Source: Aquimarina latercula DSM 2041
GTDB taxonomy: Bacteria; Bacteroidota; Bacteroidia; Flavobacteriales; Flavobacteriaceae
Length of the DNA stretch: 64,000 bases
NCBI RefSeq assembly: GCF_000430645.1
Contig: NZ_KE387185.1
Coordinates: 965,780-1,029,779 of the forward strand
Direction: 5' to 3'
The notes under the pieces are model-generated. The model had not been told where the DNA came from. It saw only the letters and a program-made list of their open reading frames with translations, and searched no databases. Both the position numbers and the translations under genes were made by a program. Shown piece by piece: positions 9,901 through 18,182 of this stretch (position 1 is its first letter; every line of letters begins with the position of its first letter).

Positions 9901-10921
9901 AACCATTTTCGTAGAAAAAGGAAGATATGATAATGGAGAATTAGTATTAGATATTGTAAACAAATCTGGAGCATCTTCAATGAATTTTGATGGAAACATT
10001 AGACGAACTGAGTTGTCTTCTGAAGTAGCATTAAGACAAACAGTTTCTTTATCAGGAGCATATAGAGAGCAAATAAAAGTAGATACTGGATTCTTATTTG
10101 ACATTGGATTTTCTATCAACGGACAAGAGTCTACTCAAATAGATGCTTTATACTTAGCAGATGGACCTTGGGGAGTTGATTATAGAGAAGAAGCAGTAGT
10201 TCTAGAAAGTTTTGAAATCTTAGAACAAACCGAAGCGACTTCTGATGAGAACTACACAATAGAAAGAGGTGTTGCTGTAAGAGGAGAGGTAAAAGAAACG
10301 ATGAACATTTTCAGAAATGTTTTAGCAGGTGATCTAACACTAAATGTAGAAAACTATGACGCATTACAGTTCGAGATGAATACTACCAGCAATATTGAAG
10401 TTATTTTGGTAACAAAAGACCTTACTGATTGGAATGATAGATTAAGATTTACAATAGAAGCGAATTCTGATAACACACTATATAATATAGCTTTTGCAGA
10501 TTTTAAAAATGCAGCTGGCGTATCAGTCAATGTAACAGACGTAAGAAGCGTTGTGTTCTCTATCCAAGGAGACTATCAAAACTTTTCATCCTTTGATGTT
10601 GAGATTTCTGAATTAGTTTTCTCGAATAATACAGTATTGAGCACAGAAGAGTATGAGATTCAGGAAAAAGTAGAGAACGTACTAAATTATCCGAATCCAT
10701 TTCAGGCAACCACTTTTATAAGAGTGCCTGAGACCTTAAAAGGAACGATAACGATTACTGTTGTTGATATGTTAGGAAGAATCGTAAGAAATGAAGAATT
10801 ACAAATGATATCTAGCAATGAAGCTAAGTTTGATGCTCAAGATTTACATACTGGAATATATAAATATGTAGTTTCAGATACGAATAAGAGAAAATATCAA
10901 GGTAGTTTCATGAAAGAATAA
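6962..10921 (+). CDS. Large T9SS-secreted protein with calcium-binding repeats and DUF4114
   Basis: This is a 1319-residue exported protein. The signal peptide ends near SISAQQ. Residues about 25-260 look like a beta-propeller (SDNNGGLYLIND and similar). Residues about 255-510 contain many thrombospondin type 3-like DSDNDGI/DTDNDG motifs expected to bind calcium. Residues about 640-735 resemble DUF4114 (LRYHNVLLNDPDSDRIILGFED, DQDFNDALFY). The end (NYPNPFQATTFIRVPE to YKYVVSDTNKRKYQGSFMKE) is a type A C-terminal sorting domain, which directs export by the type IX system and anchoring at the surface. It has its own terminator. The role may be adhesion or matrix formation; the sequence does not decide. 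Confidence 0.88.
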   Translation: MRRIFTFLTAIISLSISAQQEFDCNDGTFYQVISGSMKAYDPITGSYSEALHSYSSYNAGGYNAVDNFLYAIKKSDKHLLRIAKDMIIDLGAVAPNGTTVFGGGYAADVDPDGNLWVFQNNNKRTFHKIINLKDYDGIYSPQFEIVEADVTAPSTCADIVYVNGAFYGGSRGKLFKWDLSSGTPVFSSKSVENLPFSTFGAAYADTDNRLYFSDNNGGLYLINDYEGTNPSATLLNLTETTNSNDGFKCASGISPLDKDSDGILDSMDADCDGDGLSNILECNGVDPYGDSDDDGMFNYLDNDISGNGDNVVQDAFDRDGDGNPDFLDIDSDNDGIYDIVEAGAGSNDTNNDGICNGQDAGYQDTDNDGIADAFDTDQLGTEFIPLDTDNDQVYDCYDIDSDNDGIIDIIEGQDSTTFLGLSNTDEDRDGLDDNFDPDFGGSTNGDVDTDGDNDYNHLDVDSDNDGISDNTEAYDSDGDGNVETYPSGIDADNDGLDDHYDQRKTGFDSENGGQTPASFPIPAICDRYNYLGDFDSNGKPLYLDGQDVVSQETVDMINNALPEGYPVPDFNPHYISSGYDTDVVLQEDAEIWITFVGEGAGYKNTLGFYTYDADNPYETIPQPEDITIIFPNVSAVGSGGDLEVGDKVSIGSFPPNTGIGWVLLADAWKDGCVDTGNWQLYSNPDYNPESDETLRYHNVLLNDPDSDRIILGFEDIRRDYASCDQDFNDALFYITASPITAIKTDNYADINSATDVTSANDGGLESNGDLASLIAQRNFNRTKSNLIFNTKKSQKRFQPGVVSYKSRNNEDLSLYFPTTGVVGSESTYVSSPEDLLGITNANSVFSVDYYQNEERVAAGLATTTTGNIYDHSKTICDRLNGSKLLDLRTVVIRNHTIISTRIERATGEIEYALTFSIKEGESENEIYSLWNIDSYPEGDYTNFQVWGGSVAQVANIANHILDTFIADKPMRSHEVSNRIPTIFVEKGRYDNGELVLDIVNKSGASSMNFDGNIRRTELSSEVALRQTVSLSGAYREQIKVDTGFLFDIGFSINGQESTQIDALYLADGPWGVDYREEAVVLESFEILEQTEATSDENYTIERGVAVRGEVKETMNIFRNVLAGDLTLNVENYDALQFEMNTTSNIEVILVTKDLTDWNDRLRFTIEANSDNTLYNIAFADFKNAAGVSVNVTDVRSVVFSIQGDYQNFSSFDVEISELVFSNNTVLSTEEYEIQEKVENVLNYPNPFQATTFIRVPETLKGTITITVVDMLGRIVRNEELQMISSNEAKFDAQDLHTGIYKYVVSDTNKRKYQGSFMKE

Positions 10922-10950
10922 TGAAAGATTTAGGTTGAGTTTTGGGGTCT

Positions 10951-10988
10951 AATAGCGAGAATAAAATAATTTATTCTCGCTATTTTAC
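10951..10988 (+). terminator. Terminator shared by convergent genes
   Basis: A perfect 15-bp stem (AATAGCGAGAATAAA and its complement, 4-base loop) follows the T9SS gene and overlaps the stop codon of the convergent TPR gene. The T-run is on the plus side. Confidence 0.8.
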
Positions 10989-13073
10989 TTGTGATTTATA
11001 AGCCTGAAGATTTAGTTTTTCGATCTTATTATTAAAAAGAGGTTTCTCTAAGAAATACCATTTTAGTTTAAAGCCAATTTCCGTGAATTCAAATCCAGCT
11101 GCAGTGGCTGAAGCGATATTACTGTATTTGCCATAAATATTTGCTGTAAATCTCTTAGAAAAATGGTGCCCTATCTTACCTTCAGCTCTAAACGTAGTTG
11201 ATGCAGGATCTTCTTCGACAAACTGGCGACCCAAAGCAGCACTAAGACTGTAGAACCAATCATTATTTTGATTGTTTAGTATTTCAGCAAAAACCTCTAC
11301 TAAGTTAAATGATGAAGGGCTAAAATATATAGTTGGCACTTGGTTTTTAAAAGATATATATTGATAATTCAATCCAACCTTTAATACGGGTCTGTTTAAT
11401 ACATTATAATATAATGATGTGAAGAGTAAATTTCTACTATTATCATCGGATTGAGAGGTGTAGATAGCTTGCGTGTACCATCCTAAATTAAAATTAGTGC
11501 CTAAATTATAATTGATAGAATAATTATTCATGACTATTTCCCTATCAATAAGGTCCGCATTAAAGTTTTGGAATTCTCTTTTATATCCTATATCTAAACT
11601 CTGAAGCTTAAAAGGTTTAGTACTTAAGGTAACTTCTGCAATAATCCCTGAATAACTATCTGTTTCGGCATTAGAGTTATTTAATCCTAAAGAAGTTTTT
11701 AGACTAATTTTACCGCTAAATTTATAATCCAAACCAATTGAAGCTTCCTGTGACTCAGCTTTAATATTGGTTCTGGTATTTTCGGTTGATCGAAAAGAAT
11801 AGCTGCCTTTTATCTTTAGCTTAGTAGACAAAGGTATTTCAGTATTAAAACTTGTACTAATAGCTTCATTATCTCCATTATCAAAAGTGAATGCTGTTTT
11901 GTTTTCAACAAAAGGAGTGTGAGAAATTTTTAAGTCAGAAATTAATTTTTCCGCATCTGACTGTTTCGGATAATAGGAGAGCGTTTTAAATGCAAATTCA
12001 TACGCTTTCATATCCAGGCCAGAAGCTCTATAGGCATTAGCAATCCCAAGATTGCCATCAAAAGAACTTTTATCAGAATCAAGAATAGTACTGTATTGAT
12101 CAAGACTCATTCCAAAATCACTGGTGTACATTCCATAAGTTGCTTGTAGGCTTGATAATTTAGAATTACCAGGGTATTTTTTTTTAAGTTCATCAATAGA
12201 AGTTTTAGCATCCTTAAATTTTCTATTCCAAAACAAGGCTTGTACGTATCTTTCGTAAGAACTAAGAAGAATTTCATTGTCCGATTCTAGGGTTTTGGCT
12301 TTTTTCAAAGATTCCTTAGCTAAATCAAGCGCTTTTTTTTCTTTATGCATTTTATGAGCAACGAGTGATAATCCTTGTAATGATATGATACTATCCTTAC
12401 GGTTTTTTGCAGTTTTATAATACATCTCTTCAGCATCAGCATACTGATTAATCACTAAATAAATATTTGCTTTGTTTAGTAATGTATCTTTGTCATCAGG
12501 GAAATCTTCTAAATTTTGGTCTAAAAGAGTTAAAGCTTTATCATACTCTTTATTTTGAGACAAAGTAAAGGCATACCCGAGTCTAATATATTTTCTAGAT
12601 ACTAGTGCATTGTTATTACCAACTTGTATTTCTAAGGCTTTATTTACAGTTTCTAGAGCAGAAGGATACTTTTTTAAATTAGAGAGCGTATTAGCATAAC
12701 CAAGAACAGCGGCAAAGCTATTTGGTTTTTCCTTTACGATACGCTCATAATATGTTTCAGCTGCATTAAAGTTTTTATCCCATAATAATGATTCAGCATA
12801 ATTAAGTTTTATCTCGTAATCATCCGGATACATTGTTTTTAATTCTGTAAAAATAGCAACGGCTTTTTTGGATTCACCAAGAAGACCAATTGCCCTACCA
12901 TAGCATAATTTTGCTGTTCGGTTATCGGGATATTCTTGAAGGATATTTTGAAAAAAAACTTTGGCTTTATCGTATGCACCATTCTCGAGATGATTAAATC
13001 CTTCTTTCATATCCTGTCCCATAGAGATATGGCTAATACAAAGAAAGAGCATTAAAAATAATACTTTGTTCAT
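10980..13073 (-). CDS. TPR protein with C-terminal outer-membrane beta-barrel
   Basis: This 697-residue exported protein starts with a signal peptide (MNKVLFLMLFLCISHISMGQ). Residues about 20-390 are tetratricopeptide repeats (for example NRTAKLCYGRAIGLLGES). From about residue 400 to the end it changes to alternating polar/aromatic strands (SIGLDYKFSGKISLKTSLGL, KLKWYFLEK), typical of an outer-membrane barrel of the YaiO/PgaA kind. Such TPR-barrel fusions can act as polysaccharide export channels. Its place beside a flippase and glycosyltransferases fits this, but the export role is inference. The ATG at 13073 is preferred over an in-frame TTG two codons upstream. Confidence 0.78.
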   Translation of the reverse strand: MNKVLFLMLFLCISHISMGQDMKEGFNHLENGAYDKAKVFFQNILQEYPDNRTAKLCYGRAIGLLGESKKAVAIFTELKTMYPDDYEIKLNYAESLLWDKNFNAAETYYERIVKEKPNSFAAVLGYANTLSNLKKYPSALETVNKALEIQVGNNNALVSRKYIRLGYAFTLSQNKEYDKALTLLDQNLEDFPDDKDTLLNKANIYLVINQYADAEEMYYKTAKNRKDSIISLQGLSLVAHKMHKEKKALDLAKESLKKAKTLESDNEILLSSYERYVQALFWNRKFKDAKTSIDELKKKYPGNSKLSSLQATYGMYTSDFGMSLDQYSTILDSDKSSFDGNLGIANAYRASGLDMKAYEFAFKTLSYYPKQSDAEKLISDLKISHTPFVENKTAFTFDNGDNEAISTSFNTEIPLSTKLKIKGSYSFRSTENTRTNIKAESQEASIGLDYKFSGKISLKTSLGLNNSNAETDSYSGIIAEVTLSTKPFKLQSLDIGYKREFQNFNADLIDREIVMNNYSINYNLGTNFNLGWYTQAIYTSQSDDNSRNLLFTSLYYNVLNRPVLKVGLNYQYISFKNQVPTIYFSPSSFNLVEVFAEILNNQNNDWFYSLSAALGRQFVEEDPASTTFRAEGKIGHHFSKRFTANIYGKYSNIASATAAGFEFTEIGFKLKWYFLEKPLFNNKIEKLNLQAYKSQVK

Positions 13074-13581
13074 AGACAATTTTTCATTGTTAACAAGGTA
13101 AGAATATCTTTTCAGAATATTTTTTTATTAGTATAATCTTTACATAAAGTTTAGGTAGTTAAGGTATGTCTTTGTCTTAATAACGAAAAACATTAACGTA
13201 CTTTTTTTAAGGGAATTTTCAACTTTTTATTCGGATTTCTATAATTTGAAATGAAAATAAGGCTTATTAGATGTTAAAAAGAATACTTAGAGGAGGTTTT
13301 TTCTTCCTAAAAAAGTTAATTAAAAGTTAAAATAATCGATAAAAAACAAGTAAAATGGTTGTAATACACGGATTTTGATTCAGACCTTAATTTTGTTGTG
13401 GTTTTACAGTAGTGTTTAGCCGACTAATATATCTAATTTTACATAAGACTGATTAATAGTTGTTTATAATCAATCTGTTATTTTTCACCATTCATCTATA
13501 CTAACTTGTAGCTTATCTAAAATTAGAGTTTAGAATTAAAAAGGAAAGACATCTTTGCAGTATAACCTAAAATAAAATGAT
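13074..13581. other. Gene-free divergent control region
   Basis: About 500 AT-rich bases lie between the divergent TPR and STAS genes. The only recognisable signal is the LytTR-like site at 13487-13500. No RNA gene, repeat or credible small reading frame was seen. Confidence 0.5.
13487..13500 (+). promoter_or_regulatory. Candidate LytTR-binding site B
   Basis: ACCATTCATCTATA lies 82 bases before the STAS gene, at about the same distance as related sites before 15357, 22503 and 22700. It differs from the consensus ACCATTCRTCGATA at one base. Confidence 0.45.
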
Positions 13582-13878
13582 ATGGCACTTAAAATAACTA
13601 ATAATTATGGAGTTTATGAATTAGAAGGAAATGTTGAAGGAACAAATACAATGTCACTGAAACATCATTTTGAACAATTAATGAGCTCTTCTGAAAAGAT
13701 AGTATTATCCCTAGAAAAGGTAAGAAGAATAGATGCCTACGGAATTCAAGTGCTAACTAATCTATATAATAGAGCTATTAAAAACAACAAAATATTTTAT
13801 ATGATTGGATCCGAAAATGATATGATTAACAAGGCCTTTGGTAAAATGAATATTATATTAAAGAAGAATTTTCTTTAG
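13582..13878 (+). CDS. STAS-domain protein lacking the usual phospho-serine
   Basis: This 98-residue cytoplasmic protein has the STAS fold pattern of anti-sigma factor antagonists (LEGNVEGTNTMSLKHHFEQL, then IVLSLEKVRRIDAYGIQVLTNL). In SpoIIAA-like proteins the loop reads DSSG and the second Ser is phosphorylated; here it is DAYG (residues 51-54), so phosphorylation-based switching looks lost. It precedes a flippase gene by 108 bases. STAS proteins near exopolysaccharide genes can control polymer production or a partner-switch sigma pathway. Which applies here cannot be read from the sequence. Confidence 0.8.
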   Translation: MALKITNNYGVYELEGNVEGTNTMSLKHHFEQLMSSSEKIVLSLEKVRRIDAYGIQVLTNLYNRAIKNNKIFYMIGSENDMINKAFGKMNIILKKNFL

Positions 13879-13986
13879 TAAAAAATTTAAAAGTTAATGA
13901 TCATTATAAGAAAGTTGTAATGTATCTCAAAGTGGTAACAAAATTGATAGAAAAGAAAAAATGAACAGGTATTTAAGATTTTAGAA

Positions 13987-15231
13987 ATGACTATTAGTAC
14001 GCTTATTCCAAAACTTACGGCAGAGCAGAAATTTATGCTTAGCGTTATTGTAGTAAACGCTGGAAATTATTTATATAATTTATTATTGGGAAGGATTTTA
14101 GGCCCTGAGTTATTTGCTGATGCGGCGTTGTTAATTACCTTTTTACTGGTATTATCGTTTGTAGCGATGACATTTCAATTAGCAACGGCCAAGTTTTCTG
14201 TTTTATTTGAGAATGATTCTTTTAGAAGTTTTATTTCTCTAGTGTATAAGTATGCTGGTGTTACTGGTATCATTATAGGGGCAGGGATGATTATTTTTTC
14301 AAAACAATTACAAGAACTTTTTAATACCAGTTCTTCATTAATGTTCACCATTTTTGGATTAGGAGTACCGATCTATTTTATAATGAGCGTAAATCGTGGA
14401 TTTTTTCAAGGCACTAAAAGGTTTGAAAAATTGGCTTGGACTTATCAAGGTGAAATGTTTAGTCGATTGATTATTACATTGGTGTTGATTTTTACTATCT
14501 CGCAAATAAGCTCTTCGATTTTAGTAGTAACAGGTATTGTAATTTCATTCTTTTTTGGTCTCTTACCTTTTAAGAAAGAGAACTTTTCTTTGCGGGTGCG
14601 AAATGTGTTAAGTAAAGAACAAACGAGTCAGATTAGTAAATTTTTTATACTTACCGCTTTTTATGAGTTAACCCAAATTATAATTAATAATAGTGATATC
14701 CTATTAGTTAAACATTATTTTGCAGAATATGATGCCGGATTATATGCCTCTTTAGCCCTTATAGGAAGAGTGGTGTATTTTGTTACTTGGATGTTCGTGA
14801 TGCTTTTATTACCAGCGGTAATAGAAAAGAAAAAGTTAGGAGAAGCTACAGCACCAATCTTGGTTAAATATGTCGGCTATGTTGTAGGGCTAGCCTCTGT
14901 AGTTGTTTTGGGTTGTTATCTTTTTCCAGAATTAGCAATCCACGTTTTATTTGGAGACGCATATTTATCAATGGCTCCGTTACTTTGGAAATATGCTGTT
15001 GCAACTGCATTGTTTGCAGTGTCTAACATATTTGCTTATTACTTTTTGTCTCTAGATCAGTATATACCAGTCGTAGTTTCGGGGTTATTGGGAGTTTCTC
15101 AAATTTTATTGATCATATTTTTTCATAGTTCTTTGCTAGAAGTAGTATTGGTACAAATAATTGCAATGGCTGTTTTATTAGTTGTTCAGCTAGCGTATTT
15201 CTTTTATAAATATGGGGAAAATTCAAACTAA
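13987..15231 (+). CDS. Polysaccharide flippase (Wzx/PST-type)
   Basis: This 414-residue integral membrane protein has about 12 hydrophobic segments and the layout of the polysaccharide transporter/MATE-like flippase family. Signs include the N-terminal VNAGNYLYNLLLGRILGPELFADAA and the mid-protein NNSDILLVKHYFAEYDAGLYASLALIGRVVYF, matching the repeated helix-pair pattern. It should move lipid-linked glycan units across the inner membrane. The two flanking glycosyltransferase genes and the TPR-barrel protein support an exopolysaccharide role. It lacks a convincing promoter of its own and may be read from the STAS promoter. Confidence 0.82.
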   Translation: MTISTLIPKLTAEQKFMLSVIVVNAGNYLYNLLLGRILGPELFADAALLITFLLVLSFVAMTFQLATAKFSVLFENDSFRSFISLVYKYAGVTGIIIGAGMIIFSKQLQELFNTSSSLMFTIFGLGVPIYFIMSVNRGFFQGTKRFEKLAWTYQGEMFSRLIITLVLIFTISQISSSILVVTGIVISFFFGLLPFKKENFSLRVRNVLSKEQTSQISKFFILTAFYELTQIIINNSDILLVKHYFAEYDAGLYASLALIGRVVYFVTWMFVMLLLPAVIEKKKLGEATAPILVKYVGYVVGLASVVVLGCYLFPELAIHVLFGDAYLSMAPLLWKYAVATALFAVSNIFAYYFLSLDQYIPVVVSGLLGVSQILLIIFFHSSLLEVVLVQIIAMAVLLVVQLAYFFYKYGENSN

Positions 15232-15244
15232 ATTAGTATATTTT

Positions 15245-15257
15245 ACATTCGTCGATA
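15245..15257 (+). promoter_or_regulatory. Candidate LytTR-binding site C
   Basis: ACATTCGTCGATA lies 100 bases before the glycosyltransferase gene at 15357. It shares the ATTCGTCGATA core with site A. Confidence 0.45.
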
Positions 15258-15356
15258 TAAAATTGCATCTCAACGAAAATAAATGTAGTCCTAAAGAGAT
15301 ATAGTACATATTTGTGGTATCACTTTAGAATCCAAGTTTAATATAAATTTACAATT

Positions 15357-16574
15357 ATGAAATTAGCAATTGTAACTGCGTATCCACCAAGTAAAGTAAC
15401 ATTAAATGAATATGCATTTCATTTGGTGAAGCATTTTAGACAACGACAAGGGGTTACCGAATTAATCTTGTTGACGGATATTTCGGAATCGGAGGCTAAT
15501 GTAGAGTTCGAAGAAGCAGGTTGTAAGGTGATTGTAAAGTCCTGTTGGAAATTTAATAGTTATAAAAATATAAGAACGGTTATGAAAGCCGTTAAGCAAA
15601 CAAAACCAGAAGCGATTCTTTTTAATCTTCAATTTATGAAGTTTGGAGATAAGAAGATTGCTGCTGCCTTAGGTTTATTATTACCTTTTTTATGTAAAAT
15701 GAAAAAGATTCCAACGGTTGTTTTGTTACACAATATTATGGAGCAAGTAGATTTAGGTAAAGCTGGTTTTACAAATAATGTTGTATTAAAAACGGTGTTT
15801 AATTGGATTGGAACAGCATTAACAAGATTTGTATTAGCATCCGATCGAGTAGCGGTAACGATAAGTAAATATGTTGATATTCTTGAAAAGAAATATAATG
15901 CCAAAAATGTAGTACTTATTCCTCATGGGACTTTTGAGATTCCAGAAGAGCCTTCTTATGATCTATCGGATGGGCCACTCAAGGTTATGACTTTTGGGAA
16001 GTTTGGAACCTATAAAAAAGTTGAAATTTTAATTGATGCAGTAAAAAAAGTAAGAGCTGCTACTGGTGCTAATCTAGAAGTAGTTATTGCGGGTACAGAT
16101 AACCCAAATACACCTGGATATTTAGAAAATGTAAAAAAACAATATCAAGATGTACCACAATTAACATTTACAGGATATGTAGAAGAGGAGGATGTTCCTG
16201 TAATTTTTGGAGAAAGTGCCATGGTGGTATTTCCTTATACCTCTACTACTGGAAGTTCTGGTGTATTGCACCAGGCGGGAAGCTATGGTAAGGCTGTGGT
16301 AATGCCTGATCTAGGTGATCTTAGTATATTAGTAAAAGAAGAAGGGTATAGGGGAGAGTTTTTTGATCCTAAAAGTACAGATAGCCTAGCTACGGCAATC
16401 GAAAAACTAGTAGTTGATACTGCATATAGAAATCAATTAGCAAAGGCAAATTATAAAGCAGCAACAGCATTCCCGATGAGTAGAATAACCAAAATGTACT
16501 TAGATACTTTTAAGAATATTAAGAAAGGTAAAAGCAAAAAGAACGAGAAAGAATTACAAGGAGTATCTGTTTAA
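15357..16574 (+). CDS. GT4-family glycosyltransferase
   Basis: This 405-residue cytoplasmic enzyme has the two-domain GT-B layout. The N-terminal domain opens with AIVTAYPPSKVTLNEYAFHLV. The C-terminal domain contains MTFGKFGTYKKVEILIDA, VVIAGTDNPN and TFTGYVEEEDVPVIFGESA, ending in the nucleotide-sugar-binding stretch FPYTSTTGSSGVLHQAGSYG. Members transfer a sugar from a nucleotide donor with retention. The lysine-rich tail (KKGKSKKNEKE) may contact the membrane. It probably adds one sugar of the polymer whose lipid-linked units the flippase moves. The sugar is not predictable. Confidence 0.88.
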   Translation: MKLAIVTAYPPSKVTLNEYAFHLVKHFRQRQGVTELILLTDISESEANVEFEEAGCKVIVKSCWKFNSYKNIRTVMKAVKQTKPEAILFNLQFMKFGDKKIAAALGLLLPFLCKMKKIPTVVLLHNIMEQVDLGKAGFTNNVVLKTVFNWIGTALTRFVLASDRVAVTISKYVDILEKKYNAKNVVLIPHGTFEIPEEPSYDLSDGPLKVMTFGKFGTYKKVEILIDAVKKVRAATGANLEVVIAGTDNPNTPGYLENVKKQYQDVPQLTFTGYVEEEDVPVIFGESAMVVFPYTSTTGSSGVLHQAGSYGKAVVMPDLGDLSILVKEEGYRGEFFDPKSTDSLATAIEKLVVDTAYRNQLAKANYKAATAFPMSRITKMYLDTFKNIKKGKSKKNEKELQGVSV

Positions 16575-16629
16575 ATAAACGGATGTTCTTTATGTATATT
16601 TAATAATTAAGTGTTTATATGTTTTATCC

Positions 16630-16675
16630 AAAGATGTTTTTCAATAACTTATAAATTGAAAAGCATCTTTTTTAT
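16630..16675 (+). terminator. Terminator after glycosyltransferase gene
   Basis: A 16-bp stem (AAAGATGTTTTTCAAT with ATTGAAAAGCATCTTT, one G-T pair) is followed by a T-rich stretch. It overlaps the last codons of the convergent hydrolase gene. Confidence 0.75.
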
Positions 16676-18182
16676 TTCCTTCAGCATCAATAAAACCAAA
16701 ATGTTTCTGAGCATTTTTGCGCCAAGGTAATCTACCAACTACTTCCGTAGGAATATTATCAAAATCATATAATGTCCAAGACATATAGTGGAGTTCATTC
16801 TGTTGTATAATTTCTTGCATTTTCTCGTGATAAGAAGCTTGATCTTTTTTCGAATTTCCAAACGGAGCCCATAATCCTCTATTAGATGATAGTCCAAACT
16901 CTTGTAGCACAAGAGGTTTATCTATTGAGGATATAGTACTAAAAGATTGAGAGAAGTTTTCTAATTCCAGATAGTAATGAAAAGAAATAATATCTAATTC
17001 ATCACTTAATAAATTTGCTGATTCTATAGATGACCAACCAATTGTTATAGGATGTGTACTATCTAATGATCGTACCTGACGAATCATTTCCTTTAACCAA
17101 GCAAGCACGGTTTCTTTTCTTCGACTCTCAAAATCTAAGTTAGGCTCATTTTTAATATCCCAGACTAAGAGTGCATTATGATCTTTAACGGCATTTATGA
17201 TTTGCTCTGCATGTCTATGCGTAAAAGTCCAATCGTCAATGGCATAATTTCCATAAAAATCAAAAAGTGTTAGCACTACTTTTAAGTTAGTGTCTTCTGC
17301 TAAGTCCAACACTTGTTTTAGTTTTTGCAGTTTTTCGGCTTTTACATACTCTTTGCCAAATTCTTTATAGGGAACAAAAATTCTAATAGTATTAAGTCCG
17401 GCATTTTTAATAATTTCAAAATCTTTTTTTATGGTGGAAATTTTAAAATTATCGCCGAACATATTCCACGGAGTTTTTTGAGGATAATAATTAATGCCTT
17501 TTATTTGATAGGTACTACTGTCAACTATAATTTTCTTTCCTTTTACATATGTGGATTTCTTTTGTTGTATGGTATCTGGTTTTGATAAAGGTTGTTTAAC
17601 GATATGACGCACTCTCCAGAATCCATCTTCTAGGAGCATGGCTATTTTATAATCAGAAGTATCTGTTGCTTCAAACTGTAACTCATTCTCTTTAAAATAC
17701 TGAGTATAGGATGTTACATTTTGATCTTCGAAAACTACTAATTGACCATCAGCACTATAAAAATCTAAAGCTAGATTGTGATTTATGGTAGTACTAACCA
17801 CTTTTATATTTTTTTCTAAATTGAATTCGATACTTTTTATCAAATTTTCACGAGCACTTTCTGTATAAAAATCAAAAATCCCTAGTGAGTCATAAGTCTT
17901 ATATCCTACGTTTCTAACATACCAAGAATTAATATAGTCTTTTTGAATATCCATCATGGTTTGTTTTTCAATAGATCTTGCGGGATTAATGGAGTCTTTC
18001 CAAGCGACTTTGGGTATATATGCCTGTTTGTTTTTTACACCAATATGCAGCATCATAGATCGATCTGCACCAGTATTGAGAAAAGATAATGTTTGACTTA
18101 TACCAAAGAGGATAAGTCCATTTATGATTATAAATGAAATAATAATGAAAGATCTGTATATCATTTTATTTTGTTTCTTCAT
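16641..18182 (-). CDS. Membrane-anchored GH5-like glycoside hydrolase
   Basis: This 513-residue protein has one N-terminal membrane segment (residues about 9-33), a small alpha/beta region (about 90-200, NTF2-like by pattern) and a TIM-barrel hydrolase domain (about 220-510). Clan GH-A residues are visible: acid/base Glu346 in WDIKNEPN and nucleophile Glu428 in VLQEFGLSS, with FHYYLE before the latter. It should be tethered to the inner membrane facing the periplasm, trimming or releasing a beta-linked polymer. Its start overlaps the stop of the Ig-like gene, so it is the third gene of a three-gene minus-strand operon. Exact GH family and substrate are uncertain. Confidence 0.82.
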   Translation of the reverse strand: MKKQNKMIYRSFIIISFIIINGLILFGISQTLSFLNTGADRSMMLHIGVKNKQAYIPKVAWKDSINPARSIEKQTMMDIQKDYINSWYVRNVGYKTYDSLGIFDFYTESARENLIKSIEFNLEKNIKVVSTTINHNLALDFYSADGQLVVFEDQNVTSYTQYFKENELQFEATDTSDYKIAMLLEDGFWRVRHIVKQPLSKPDTIQQKKSTYVKGKKIIVDSSTYQIKGINYYPQKTPWNMFGDNFKISTIKKDFEIIKNAGLNTIRIFVPYKEFGKEYVKAEKLQKLKQVLDLAEDTNLKVVLTLFDFYGNYAIDDWTFTHRHAEQIINAVKDHNALLVWDIKNEPNLDFESRRKETVLAWLKEMIRQVRSLDSTHPITIGWSSIESANLLSDELDIISFHYYLELENFSQSFSTISSIDKPLVLQEFGLSSNRGLWAPFGNSKKDQASYHEKMQEIIQQNELHYMSWTLYDFDNIPTEVVGRLPWRKNAQKHFGFIDAEGNKKDAFQFISY

